A stretch of 64,000 nucleotides of DNA, taken from NCBI RefSeq assembly GCF_005780185.1, contig NZ_VBUI01000006.1, forward strand, positions 1 through 64,000. Direction: 5' to 3'. A model generated the notes under the pieces. It was not told where the DNA came from. It saw only the letters and a list, made by a program, of their open reading frames with translations, and did not search any database. How positions within the stretch are numbered: the first letter of the stretch is position 1; each line of letters begins with the position of its first letter. The translations under genes were made by a program, and so were the position numbers. Below, one piece after another: positions 27,116 through 36,363 of the stretch. This DNA comes from Halomonas urmiana. GTDB lineage: Bacteria > Pseudomonadota > Gammaproteobacteria > Pseudomonadales > Halomonadaceae.

Positions 27116-30100
27116 ATGCCCTTCAAGACCCGCGATATCGCCCTGGACAGCTGGCTGCTGATGGTCTCGGCGGCCTTCGTGCTGATGGGCCTCGTCGGGT
27201 TAGTGCAGGGGTGGCATGCCCCCGCGCCCACCCTGCTGACGCCGGATGCCGCCCTGGCCATCCTGCTCGGCGGCGGCGGCCTGCTGGCCGCGGTGCAGCA
27301 GTGGCGGCGAGTGCGCCTGGCGGCCAGCATCGCGCTGTTGGCCCTGGTGCTCTACACCCTCTCGCACAACGTCCTGCTCGGCGGTAATCAGGAGGGGGCC
27401 TCCTGGCTGTCGGGCAGTGCACGCCTCTCCTCCTGGTCGGCCGCGATGATGGCGATGACGGCCCTCTGCCTCGCGGGAGGGCTCGGATGGCCCGGGCTGC
27501 GGTGGCTCTGGCGGCTGGTGGGGGTGCTGCTGCTCGGCTATGGACTCTTGGTGCTCGGCGTGAGACTTCTCGCGCCCGCCGGTGGCTGGGGCCTGCAGGA
27601 GCTGACCGCCTCGCCCTGGCTGGTGGCGCCATTCGCGCTGCTATACGGTGTGGCCATGCTGGCGGTCAGCGCCAGGGGAAGCGCGTTGCCCCTCGAGCTG
27701 GGCCGCACGGCGATCATGGCGGGCCTGGCCGGGGTCCTGGTCAGCAGCCTGGCCTGGTACCTGCTCAGCGGCCAGCAGCAGCAGCGCACGCACCAGCAGG
27801 CGGAGTATCTGCTCGACAACGTCCGCCTCAATGCCGATCAGCTGATGCACTCCTACCTGCAGCAGATGCAGCGCATGGCCGAGCGGCTGGACGCGTCTGC
27901 CGAGGGGTGGGAGACCGCCGGCGCAATCCGCGATGCGGCCCACTACCTGCGTGATATCCCCAGCCTCGAGGTCATCGGCCTGCTGGAGAAGCGCCACGGT
28001 TGGCGCTGGCAGCAGGCGCGCAGCGACGAGGCGCGGCGCCGGCTGACGCGCTGGATGCGAACCAAGCGAGTCGACGACTGGCTGAGTCTCTCCTTTCCCG
28101 CCCCCCGCATGATGGTGCCCGATGAGGCGGTGCCGCGGTTGGCGATCCTGGCGATCGCCCTGCCGCGCCGCGACCAGCAGCTGGTGGCCGTGCTCGACAT
28201 GGCGACCCTCCTGGGTCGGGAGCTACGCGTCCAGCTGGGCGACTTCCAGCTGAGCCTCGCCCGCGACGGCGAGCTGCTCACTGCCCTGGCCGGCCCTGGC
28301 CGAGTCGCGGGCGATGTGGCAGGCGCGCCTACCCTGGCAGCCCGCCACATCGGCCTGCCCGGTGGGACCATGCTCAGTCCCTCCGTGCAGGCCGGTGCCG
28401 GGATGAGCGCGCTGCAGGCCGGCGTGGTGCCCTCGGCCGTGGCCATGGGCGGGCTGACGCTGAGTTACCTGCTGGTCTTCAGCCTGGGCATGGTGCGCCT
28501 GGTGGTGGGGCACTCCCGGGACCTGATGGCGGCGCGGGAGCAGCTCGAGCAGCAGCAGACCATCCAGGCGATGATCGTCGAAGAGGCGCCTCTCGACCAG
28601 ACGCTCGAGGCCATCTGCCGGATGCTGGAGGCTCAGCTGCAGGGTGGGATCTGCTCGATCATGCAGGCCGACGTCGACGAGCGCAGGCTGCACCTCATCG
28701 CCGGCGAGCGCCTCTCGACCGCCTATCGGCAGGCGATCGTCTCGGTGGCCATCGGCCCGGATGTCGGGGCCTGCGGCAGCTCTGCCCATCGCCGCGAGCT
28801 GGTGGTCTGCGAGGACCTCGCCCTGGACCCCCGCTGGGAGCGCATTGCCGACCTGGCCGCCAGCGAGGGGCTCAGGGCCTGCTGGTCCTACCCGGTGATC
28901 GCCCGGGACGGCCGGCTGCTGGGCACCTTCGCCACCTACTACCGACGCCCGGCGACACCGGGCAGCCACGAGCTCGAGCGCATCGTCCAGGCCGTGGACC
29001 TGGTGGCCCTGGCCATGGAGCGTGCCCAGGATCGCCGCGCGCTGTGGGAGAGCGAGCAGCGCTATCGGTCGCTGTTCACCTACAACCCGGATGCGGTGTT
29101 CTCCATGGACCTGCAGGGCCACTTCGTCACCGCCAACGATCACTGCGCCGCACTGACCGGCTACTCCGTCGAGGCGCTACGGGGCACACACTTTTCCGAA
29201 TTCTTGCAGCCGGACGATCTGGCGGCGGTGCAGCAGACCTTCGAGCTCACGGGGGCCGGCGAGCCCTGCCGCTACGAACTGCAGGTGCCCCATCGCGACG
29301 GCACCCTGCATCGACTGGATCTCACCACGCTGCCGGTGGTGGTCGATGAGCGTATCATCGGGGTCTACGGCATCGCCAAGGACGTGACTCGGCGGCGGGA
29401 GCACGAGACCCGACTGAGGATCCTGGAGCGCGGCGTGGAGGCCAGCGTCAACGGCGTGCTGATCGCCGATGCGGGCGTACCCGGCCTGCCGATCATCTAC
29501 GCCAACGACGCCTTCCAGCGCATCACGGGTTATGCTCGGGCGGAGGTCATCGGGCGCAACGCGCACTTCCTGCAGGGCAGCGAGACCGACCCGGCGGCCG
29601 TGCAGAAGCTTCGCCACGAGCTGGCGCAACATCGCGAGGTGCACGTCACCCTGTGCAACTATCGCAAGGACGGTACGCCGTTCTGGAACGATCTCTATAT
29701 TTCCCCGGTGCGCGACGAACAGGGGGCGGTCACCCACTACGTGGGTATCCAGCACGACATCTCCGAACAGAAGACCTACGAGGCGCATCTGGCCTATCAC
29801 GCCGGCCACGATGCCCTGACGGGGCTGGCCAACCGTTCGCTACTCGAGGACCGGCTGGTCCACGACGTCGAGCTGGTCAGGCGCCAGGGCAAGCGGCTGG
29901 CGGTGCTCTTCCTCGACCTCGACGAGTTCAAGCCGATCAACGACAGCCTCGGCCACGCCGTTGGCGACGAGCTGCTGCGCGGGGTCGCGCAGCGGCTGTC
30001 GGCGGCGATGCGGCCGGGCGATACCCTGGCGCGCCTGGGCGGCGACGAGTTCGTGGTGCTGTTGCCGGACCTGCACGACGCCGGCCAGGCGATGGAGGTG

Positions 30101-31102
30101 GCCGAGCGCCTACTGTCGATCGTGAGCCGGCCCTATCGGGTCGGCGCGCACGAGCTCTCGCTGTCGTGCAGCATCGGCATTGCGGTCAGCGGTGCCGACA
30201 TTGAGCAGCCCCTCGAGCTCATCCAGCAGGCCGACATGGCCATGTACCGGGCCAAGCAGCAGGGACGCAACGCCTGTCAGTGGTTCACCCCCGAGATCAT
30301 CCACCGGATGGGCGATCGTGTGACGCTGCGCAATGAGCTCCAGGAGGCGATCGAGGCGCAGGCCTTCGAACTCCACTATCAGCCGCTGATCGATCGCGAG
30401 GGGAAAGTGGCGGGCGTGGAGGCGCTGCTGCGCTGGCCCCACCCCCTGCGCGGTTACATCTCGCCCGCCCAGTTCATTCCCCTGGCCGAGGAGACCGGAC
30501 AGATCATTCCGATCAGCGAGTGGGTGCTGGCCAGGGCCTGCCGGGATCTGCACCAGCTCGACCGGGTGGGACTGGGCAGACTCAACGTCGCGGTCAACCT
30601 CTCGCCGCTGCAGTTTCACCGCGCGAGCTTTCTCGGCAAGCTGCGCGAGACCCTGGCAGTGACCGGGCTGCCGGCTCCCCAGCTGTCGCTGGAGCTGACC
30701 GAGGGCGTGCTGATGAACGATACCGAAGGCGCCATCGAGACCCTGCACGCCCTCAGGACGATGGGCGTGGGGGTCGCCATCGACGACTTCGGCACCGGCT
30801 TCTCCAGCCTCAGCTACCTCAAGCACCTGCCCATCGACCGGGTCAAGATCGATCGAAGCTTCGTCAGCGGGGTCGCCAATAGCGCGGAGGATGCGGCGAT
30901 CATCCAGGGCATCATCTCCATGGCCCATCATCTTGGGCTCAAGGTGGTCGCCGAGGGCATCGAGCAGGAGCAGCAGCACCACCTGCTGACGGCCCATGGT
31001 TGCGATCTCTTCCAGGGCTTCCTCTTCGCGCGTCCCATGCCGCTCGAGTCGCTCATCGAGTTTCTCGCCGAGCACCGTCCGCTCTCGATCGATGGTGCTT
31101 AG
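27116..31102 (+). CDS. Large membrane GAF-PAS-(LOV-like PAS)-GGDEF-EAL protein
   Basis: 1328 aa. The first about 215 residues are several membrane helices (a MASE-like integral sensor region). Then a further helix near 215-235, a periplasmic-like segment, a helix near 440-460, GAF (about 490-640), PAS (about 650-760), and a LOV-like PAS (about 775-885). GGDEF follows with motif at 975-979 and I-site RPGD, then EAL with motif at 1102-1104, DDFGTGFSS and AEGIEQ. In the LOV-like domain the signature reads GRNAHFLQG (813-821), so the flavin-adduct Cys is Ala816. The start at 27116 follows AGGGAG; two earlier in-frame ATGs exist. Confidence 0.9.
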   Translation: MPFKTRDIALDSWLLMVSAAFVLMGLVGLVQGWHAPAPTLLTPDAALAILLGGGGLLAAVQQWRRVRLAASIALLALVLYTLSHNVLLGGNQEGASWLSGSARLSSWSAAMMAMTALCLAGGLGWPGLRWLWRLVGVLLLGYGLLVLGVRLLAPAGGWGLQELTASPWLVAPFALLYGVAMLAVSARGSALPLELGRTAIMAGLAGVLVSSLAWYLLSGQQQQRTHQQAEYLLDNVRLNADQLMHSYLQQMQRMAERLDASAEGWETAGAIRDAAHYLRDIPSLEVIGLLEKRHGWRWQQARSDEARRRLTRWMRTKRVDDWLSLSFPAPRMMVPDEAVPRLAILAIALPRRDQQLVAVLDMATLLGRELRVQLGDFQLSLARDGELLTALAGPGRVAGDVAGAPTLAARHIGLPGGTMLSPSVQAGAGMSALQAGVVPSAVAMGGLTLSYLLVFSLGMVRLVVGHSRDLMAAREQLEQQQTIQAMIVEEAPLDQTLEAICRMLEAQLQGGICSIMQADVDERRLHLIAGERLSTAYRQAIVSVAIGPDVGACGSSAHRRELVVCEDLALDPRWERIADLAASEGLRACWSYPVIARDGRLLGTFATYYRRPATPGSHELERIVQAVDLVALAMERAQDRRALWESEQRYRSLFTYNPDAVFSMDLQGHFVTANDHCAALTGYSVEALRGTHFSEFLQPDDLAAVQQTFELTGAGEPCRYELQVPHRDGTLHRLDLTTLPVVVDERIIGVYGIAKDVTRRREHETRLRILERGVEASVNGVLIADAGVPGLPIIYANDAFQRITGYARAEVIGRNAHFLQGSETDPAAVQKLRHELAQHREVHVTLCNYRKDGTPFWNDLYISPVRDEQGAVTHYVGIQHDISEQKTYEAHLAYHAGHDALTGLANRSLLEDRLVHDVELVRRQGKRLAVLFLDLDEFKPINDSLGHAVGDELLRGVAQRLSAAMRPGDTLARLGGDEFVVLLPDLHDAGQAMEVAERLLSIVSRPYRVGAHELSLSCSIGIAVSGADIEQPLELIQQADMAMYRAKQQGRNACQWFTPEIIHRMGDRVTLRNELQEAIEAQAFELHYQPLIDREGKVAGVEALLRWPHPLRGYISPAQFIPLAEETGQIIPISEWVLARACRDLHQLDRVGLGRLNVAVNLSPLQFHRASFLGKLRETLAVTGLPAPQLSLELTEGVLMNDTEGAIETLHALRTMGVGVAIDDFGTGFSSLSYLKHLPIDRVKIDRSFVSGVANSAEDAAIIQGIISMAHHLGLKVVAEGIEQEQQHHLLTAHGCDLFQGFLFARPMPLESLIEFLAEHRPLSIDGA

Positions 31103-31132
31103 GGCGCTGCCGGCCCGGCCCATGCGCGAATG

Positions 31133-31149
31133 GCCGGGGAAGCCCCGGC
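31133..31149 (+). terminator. Hairpin after the large GGDEF-EAL gene
   Basis: GCCGGGG-AAG-CCCCGGC, a perfect 7-bp stem 30 bases after the stop codon. No T-run follows, so it may only be a weak or Rho-assisted terminator. Confidence 0.35.
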
Positions 31150-31394
31150 TCTGGACCTCGCCCCTACCGCGTGACCCGCTTTTTGCGGCGTTGGGGAAGG
31201 CCTAAGGAGGCCGGCCGCTGCCCGACCTAGCGCCGTTGCCGCCAGGTCCCGGTGGCCGGCGTTTATCGCGTGAGCGAAGTGGTGGGTGCAACCCTGGCCG
31301 GGGCGCCTACGCTAGATGAATGACTTTCGACAACGACGACGGCATCCGAGATCACACTTCAACGATGCGATGCGCGTCGCTAGGGGGATGCTGC

Positions 31395-34300
31395 ATGAAC
31401 GAATCCAACCTTCAGCCGCAAGGCAACGTGAGCGAGCTGCGCGAGCGGATTCGCGCCCACTATGCGGCCGACGAGGCCGAGGTGCTCAAGGGGCTCGTCG
31501 AGCGTATCGAGCTGTCGGACGAGGCGCGCCGACGGGTGGCCGAGGCCGGGGCCAACTACGTGGCGCGGGTGCGCAAGGAGACTTCGCCGAGCATGATGGA
31601 GTCCTTCCTGGCCGAGTATGGGCTCTCCACCGCCGAGGGGGTCGGCCTGATGTGCCTGGCCGAGGCGCTGCTGCGGGTGCCCGATGCCGAGACCATCGAC
31701 GATCTGATCCACGACAAGATCGAGCCCTCCGACTGGGGCGCGCACCTCGGCAAGTCCTCCTCGTCGATGGTCAACGCCTCGACCTGGGCGCTGATGCTCA
31801 CCGGCAAGGTGCTGGAAGAGGACCCCAAGGGACCGGTGCGCGCGCTGCGCGGCCTGGTGCGCCGCATGGGCGAGCCGGTGGTGCGCACCGCGGTGGGCCA
31901 GTCGATGAAGATCCTCGGCCGCCAGTTCGTGCTCGGCCAGACCATCGACGAGGGGATGAAGAACGCCCGCGAGCTCGAGAAGCAGGGCTACACCTACTCC
32001 TACGACATGCTGGGCGAGGCGGCGCGCACCGACGACGATGCGCTGCGCTATCACGAGGCCTACGCCACGGCGATCGCCGCCATCGCCAAGCAGGCCAAGG
32101 GCGACGTGCGCGGCAGTCCCGGCATCTCGGTGAAGCTCTCGGCGCTGCATCCGCGCTACGAGTACACCCACCGTGACACCGTGATGAGCGACCTCGTGCC
32201 CCGTGCGCGGGAGCTGGTGAAGCAGGCCGCCAAGGCCAACATCGGCTTCAATATCGATGCCGAGGAGCAGGATCGGCTGGATCTGTCGCTCGACGTGATC
32301 GAGGCGTTGCTCTCCGATCCGGGCCTCGACGGCTGGGATGGCTTCGGGGTGGTGGTGCAGGCCTACGGGCGTCGCGCCGCGCCGATGATCGAGGCCCTCC
32401 ACGAGATGGCCGAGCGCTACAACCGTAAGATCATGGTGCGGCTGGTGAAGGGCGCCTACTGGGACACCGAGATCAAGTTGGCGCAGGAAATGGGCGTCGA
32501 CACCTTCCCGGTCTTTACCCGCAAGGTCAACACCGATGTCAGCTACATGGCCTGCGCCAAGATGCTGCTCGAGCGGCGCGACCGCATCTATCCCCAGTTC
32601 GCGACCCACAACGCCCATACCTGCGCCGCCATCGTCGCCATGGCCGGCGATGACAAGGACAGCTACGAGTTCCAGCGCCTGCACGGCATGGGCGAGTCGC
32701 TGCACCACATCGTGAAGGAGTCGGAGGGGACCCACTGCCGTATCTACGCCCCGGTCGGCGCGCACCGTGACCTGCTGGCCTACCTGGTACGGCGCCTGCT
32801 GGAGAACGGAGCGAATTCCTCATTCGTCAACCAGGTGGTGGACGACACCATCCCCCCGAGCGAGGTCTCGAAGGACCCCGTGGCCGGAGTGCAGCGCCTG
32901 GGCGACGCCATCGCCAGCCCGTTGATCCGCCAGCCCGGCGAGCTCTTCGCCCCCGAGCGCAAGAACTCCCGCGGCTACCGGATCAATGAACCCGCCTCGA
33001 TCCTGCCGCTGATCTCGGCCCGCGAGGGCTTCGCCGACACGACCTGGACGGCCGCGCCGATGCTCGCCGGGAACCCCGCACCACAGGGAACGGCGCGCGA
33101 TGCGCGCTCTCCCGCCGACGGCTCGCGCGTGGTTGGCCAGGTGCATGAGGCGACCAAGGAGGAGGTGGCGGCCGCGCTGGACGCCGCCGAGGCAGGCTAC
33201 CGCGACTGGTCGGCGCGCCCGGTCGCCGAGCGCGCCGAGGTGCTGCGCCGCACCGCGGATCTCTACGAGGAACACATCGCCGAGCTGACCGTGATCGCCA
33301 CCCGCGAGGCCGGCAAGATGATGTTCGATGGCATCGCCGAGGTCCGCGAGGCGGTGGACTTCCTGCGCTACTACGCCAACGAGAGCGAACGACTCGAGGC
33401 CGAGGAGCCCGGCAGCGCCCGCGGCCTCTTCGTCTGCATCAGCCCGTGGAACTTCCCGCTGGCGATCTTCACTGGCCAGATCGCCGCCGCCCTGGCGGCC
33501 GGCAACGCGGTGCTCGCCAAGCCCGCCGAGCAGACCCCGCTGATCGCCGCCCGGGCCGTCGAGCTGATGCGCGAGGCCGGCCTGCCCGAGGCGGCGCTGC
33601 AGCTGCTGCCCGGCGACGGGCCGACGGTGGGCGGGCCGCTGACCCACGATCCGCGCATCGCCGGCGTCTGCTTCACCGGCTCGATCGAGGTGGCGCAGAT
33701 CATCCACCAGGCCCTGGCGCAGAATGCCGGGCCGGATGCGGTGCTGATCGCCGAGACCGGCGGGCTCAACGCCATGATCGTGGACTCCAGTGCGCTGACC
33801 GAGCAGGCGGTGCGCGACATCTTGATCTCGTCCTTCCAGTCGGCCGGTCAGCGCTGTTCGGCGCTGCGGATGCTCTACGTCCAGGAGGAGGCGCGCGAGC
33901 GGCTCTTGACCATGCTCGACGGCGCCATGGACGCGCTGGTGATCGGCGATCCCTGGAACACCGATACCGACGTCTCGCCGGTGATCGACGCCGAGGCCCA
34001 GGCCGATATCACCGCCTATGTGGCGGCGGCCCGCAAGGCCGGCAAGCTGCTCAAGATGCTGCCCGCGCCGAAGGAGGGTACCTTCGTCACCCCGGCGATA
34101 GTCGAGGTCGGCGGCATCGAGGATCTCGAACGCGAGATCTTCGGGCCGGTGTTGCACGTGGCCACCTTCAAGGCCCGCGAGATCGACGAGGTGGTCGATG
34201 CGATCAACGCCAGGGGCTACGGCCTGACCTTCGGCCTGCATACCCGCATCGACGATCGCGTGCAGCAGATCGTCGAGCGGATCCACGTCGGCAACGTCTA

Positions 34301-35060
34301 TGTGAACCGCAACCAGATCGGCGCCATCGTCGGCTCCCAGCCCTTCGGGGGCGAGGGGCTCTCGGGCACCGGTCCCAAGGCCGGCGGGCCGCTCTACGTC
34401 ACCCGCTTTCGCCGCACCGCCGAGGCCGAGCGCTTTGAGGCGCCCAGCGGCGATGCCGTGGCGCTCGGCGAACTCCAGTCGGCCCTCGACGGGCTCGATC
34501 CGCGTAACTGGGCGGCGCGGCCCGATCGGGTCGAGGTGCTGCGCCGGGCGCTTTCCGGCCAGCGCGGCGTGATCCGCAAGGCACTGGCCGAGGCCGCGTC
34601 CCTGGACATGACGCCGCAGACGCTGCCCGGACCGACCGGGGAGAGCAACCGGCTGGCGATGTATCCCAAGGGGCCGGTGCTGTGTCTCGGTCCGACGCTG
34701 GAGATCGCCGTCGCCCAGGCGGTGCAGGCGCTCGGCGCCGGCTGTCCGGTGCTGATCGTCGCACCGGGGGCGGCCGAGGCCGTGCAGCCGCTCGAGCGGG
34801 CCGGGGCGCCGGTCGCCGGGCTCGACGGCCGCGTCTCGGTCGACACGCTGACCGCGGTCGAGGGCATCGTGGCGGTGGCCGCCGCCGGCACCAGCGACTG
34901 GACCCGCGAGCTGCGCCTGGCGCTCGCCGAGCGCGACGGGCCCATCGTGCCGCTGGAGACCCAGGTCATCGCGCCGGAGCGCTACGTGGTGGAGCGCCAT
35001 CTGTGCATCGACACCACTGCCGCCGGCGGCAACGCCAGCCTGCTGGCCACGGCCGAGTAG
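31395..35060 (+). CDS. putA: Bifunctional proline dehydrogenase / L-glutamate gamma-semialdehyde dehydrogenase
   Basis: Oxidises proline to glutamate, via P5C, at the inner membrane. 1221 aa from ATG 31395. The alpha/PRODH domains run to about 420 (ending YLVRRLLENGANSSFVNQ), the aldehyde dehydrogenase domain about 490-990 (ISPWNFPLAIFTGQ, catalytic Cys in QSAGQRCSALR), and a C-terminal ALDH-like domain ends in CIDTTAAGGNASLLA. There is no N-terminal ribbon-helix-helix, so unlike E. coli PutA (1320 aa) it should not repress its own gene. An earlier in-frame ATG (31320) would add 25 residues. No putP is adjacent. Confidence 0.95.
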   Translation: MNESNLQPQGNVSELRERIRAHYAADEAEVLKGLVERIELSDEARRRVAEAGANYVARVRKETSPSMMESFLAEYGLSTAEGVGLMCLAEALLRVPDAETIDDLIHDKIEPSDWGAHLGKSSSSMVNASTWALMLTGKVLEEDPKGPVRALRGLVRRMGEPVVRTAVGQSMKILGRQFVLGQTIDEGMKNARELEKQGYTYSYDMLGEAARTDDDALRYHEAYATAIAAIAKQAKGDVRGSPGISVKLSALHPRYEYTHRDTVMSDLVPRARELVKQAAKANIGFNIDAEEQDRLDLSLDVIEALLSDPGLDGWDGFGVVVQAYGRRAAPMIEALHEMAERYNRKIMVRLVKGAYWDTEIKLAQEMGVDTFPVFTRKVNTDVSYMACAKMLLERRDRIYPQFATHNAHTCAAIVAMAGDDKDSYEFQRLHGMGESLHHIVKESEGTHCRIYAPVGAHRDLLAYLVRRLLENGANSSFVNQVVDDTIPPSEVSKDPVAGVQRLGDAIASPLIRQPGELFAPERKNSRGYRINEPASILPLISAREGFADTTWTAAPMLAGNPAPQGTARDARSPADGSRVVGQVHEATKEEVAAALDAAEAGYRDWSARPVAERAEVLRRTADLYEEHIAELTVIATREAGKMMFDGIAEVREAVDFLRYYANESERLEAEEPGSARGLFVCISPWNFPLAIFTGQIAAALAAGNAVLAKPAEQTPLIAARAVELMREAGLPEAALQLLPGDGPTVGGPLTHDPRIAGVCFTGSIEVAQIIHQALAQNAGPDAVLIAETGGLNAMIVDSSALTEQAVRDILISSFQSAGQRCSALRMLYVQEEARERLLTMLDGAMDALVIGDPWNTDTDVSPVIDAEAQADITAYVAAARKAGKLLKMLPAPKEGTFVTPAIVEVGGIEDLEREIFGPVLHVATFKAREIDEVVDAINARGYGLTFGLHTRIDDRVQQIVERIHVGNVYVNRNQIGAIVGSQPFGGEGLSGTGPKAGGPLYVTRFRRTAEAERFEAPSGDAVALGELQSALDGLDPRNWAARPDRVEVLRRALSGQRGVIRKALAEAASLDMTPQTLPGPTGESNRLAMYPKGPVLCLGPTLEIAVAQAVQALGAGCPVLIVAPGAAEAVQPLERAGAPVAGLDGRVSVDTLTAVEGIVAVAAAGTSDWTRELRLALAERDGPIVPLETQVIAPERYVVERHLCIDTTAAGGNASLLATAE

Positions 35061-35107
35061 GCGCGCCGCTCGACCGATAAGGACGGGTAAAAAAGGTGAG
35101 GAAGCAA

Positions 35108-35141
35108 AAGGGCCTGCGACGAAGTCGCAGGCCCTTCTTTC
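35108..35141 (+). terminator. Rho-independent terminator of putA
   Basis: Perfect 13-bp stem: AAGGGCCTGCGAC at 35108-35120 pairs with 35124-35136 across a GAA loop, followed by CTTT. It lies 47 bases after the putA stop and may also serve the convergent rnhA. Confidence 0.85.
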
Positions 35142-35245
35142 GGGGGCTTCGCAGACCCGCGTGACGCCAGCGGGGTTCGTGGAATCGATGCTCGGCATCG
35201 CGATCCGCCGCATAGCGGCGGTACGTGGTGTGCCGCGGGCGCCCT

Positions 35246-36049
35246 TCAGCCGCGCTTGAGCTTGAGCACCTCGGCCACGGCGTGGCTGCCCTGGTAGCGT
35301 GTGAACGCGGATTCCCGCTGGTCGGCGCCGTACATCGCCATCCGGTCGGCCAGTTCGTTGCCCTCCACCCCGGCGTGCCCCTTGACGTGGGCGATGGCAA
35401 CCTTCGCCTTGAGGCGCTCGTAGAGGGCGTGGGTCGGCTGGATGATCTCCGGGTTCTTGATCGCCTGGCCGTCGGCCTTCTTCCAGCCGCGCTTCTTCCA
35501 GCCACCGGCCCACTTGGTGATGGCGTTGATGGTGTAGGTGGAGTCGCAGTGGATGCGCACCGAGGCGCCCCGGGCGATCTCCTGCTCAGCCACCCGCAGC
35601 GCCTGGTGGAAGGCGTTCAGCTCGGCGGTGTTGTTGGTGCCCTGAGGGTTGTGCAGCCCGTACCAGAGCTCGGCGAGGACCCCCTCGCGATAGACCACCA
35701 TGCCCGAGCCGGCATCGCCGGGGTTGGGCTCGCAGGCGCCGTCGCAGTAGATCTCGGTATCGAAGCGCTGCGCCGGCTCGTCGCGGGCAGGCGCCGTTTT
35801 GGGGCGCCGTGCGGCACCGCCGGTGGCCTTCGTGGCGGAGGCGCTCGCCGTCCTGGTCTTGCGCGCCGGCGCGGCGCCCCCCGGCCCCTTGGCGAAGGCG
35901 GCCTCGGCCTCCTCGCGGGAGGGGAATGACTTGTAGAGGGCCTTGGGATAGCCCTTCACCTGGCGACTGCACTCGTCCCAGGTGCTGAAGATACCGGTCT
36001 GTCGCCCGACCCAGACGACGTAGGACTTGGGGCCTTTCCGTGCTGCCAT
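35246..36049 (-). CDS. rnhA: Ribonuclease HI with N-terminal hybrid-binding domain
   Basis: Degrades RNA in RNA:DNA hybrids. 267 aa. The N-terminal RNase-H-type hybrid-binding (caulimovirus viroplasmin) domain at about 6-52 (WVGRQTGIFSTWDEC, KSFPSREEAEAAF) is common in eukaryotic RNase H1 but rarer in bacteria. An Ala/Lys/Arg-rich linker spans about 55-95 and the catalytic RNase HI domain runs from about 97. The four acidic active-site residues are visible in IYCDGACEPNPG, NTAELNAF, HCDSTYTI and NELADRMA. MAARKGPKSY is taken as the start; the frame stays open upstream but into sequence that does not look like protein. Confidence 0.93.
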   Translation of the reverse strand: MAARKGPKSYVVWVGRQTGIFSTWDECSRQVKGYPKALYKSFPSREEAEAAFAKGPGGAAPARKTRTASASATKATGGAARRPKTAPARDEPAQRFDTEIYCDGACEPNPGDAGSGMVVYREGVLAELWYGLHNPQGTNNTAELNAFHQALRVAEQEIARGASVRIHCDSTYTINAITKWAGGWKKRGWKKADGQAIKNPEIIQPTHALYERLKAKVAIAHVKGHAGVEGNELADRMAMYGADQRESAFTRYQGSHAVAEVLKLKRG

Positions 36050-36363
36050 GCGGCGCTCCGTGGTGAGGTGGCTCGGTGTCGGTGATGGCTGAGTCTGGCC
36101 GCACGCGATCCTCGCGGACCGTCGTTCGCACTCGCTCGGCGTCGACGAGCGGCATGCGGCGAGGCGCGCCGTCGCGACGGTGCCAATTCTACGGGAGGGG
36201 CGCGCGAGCTGCCGAATTCGCTGCCGCCGTTCCGCGGCGGAAGGAAAAGATTTGGGGAGAAATGTCGCTTTGTGTGTATTTAAGGTCGCTTTACGTCGAA
36301 TCAAGCGGGCAGGATACCCCCACACTGTCGCCATTCCCATCCTAGAACCCCAGGAGGTCGACC
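36050..36363. other. Divergent intergenic region rnhA / carnitine operon
   Basis: 314 bases without a gene. 36245-36310 is relatively AT-rich (TGTGTGTATTTAAGG) and is the likely promoter zone for the plus-strand operon. An AGGAGG Shine-Dalgarno lies just before ATG 36364. A CdhR-type operator would be expected here but was not recognised. Confidence 0.45.
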
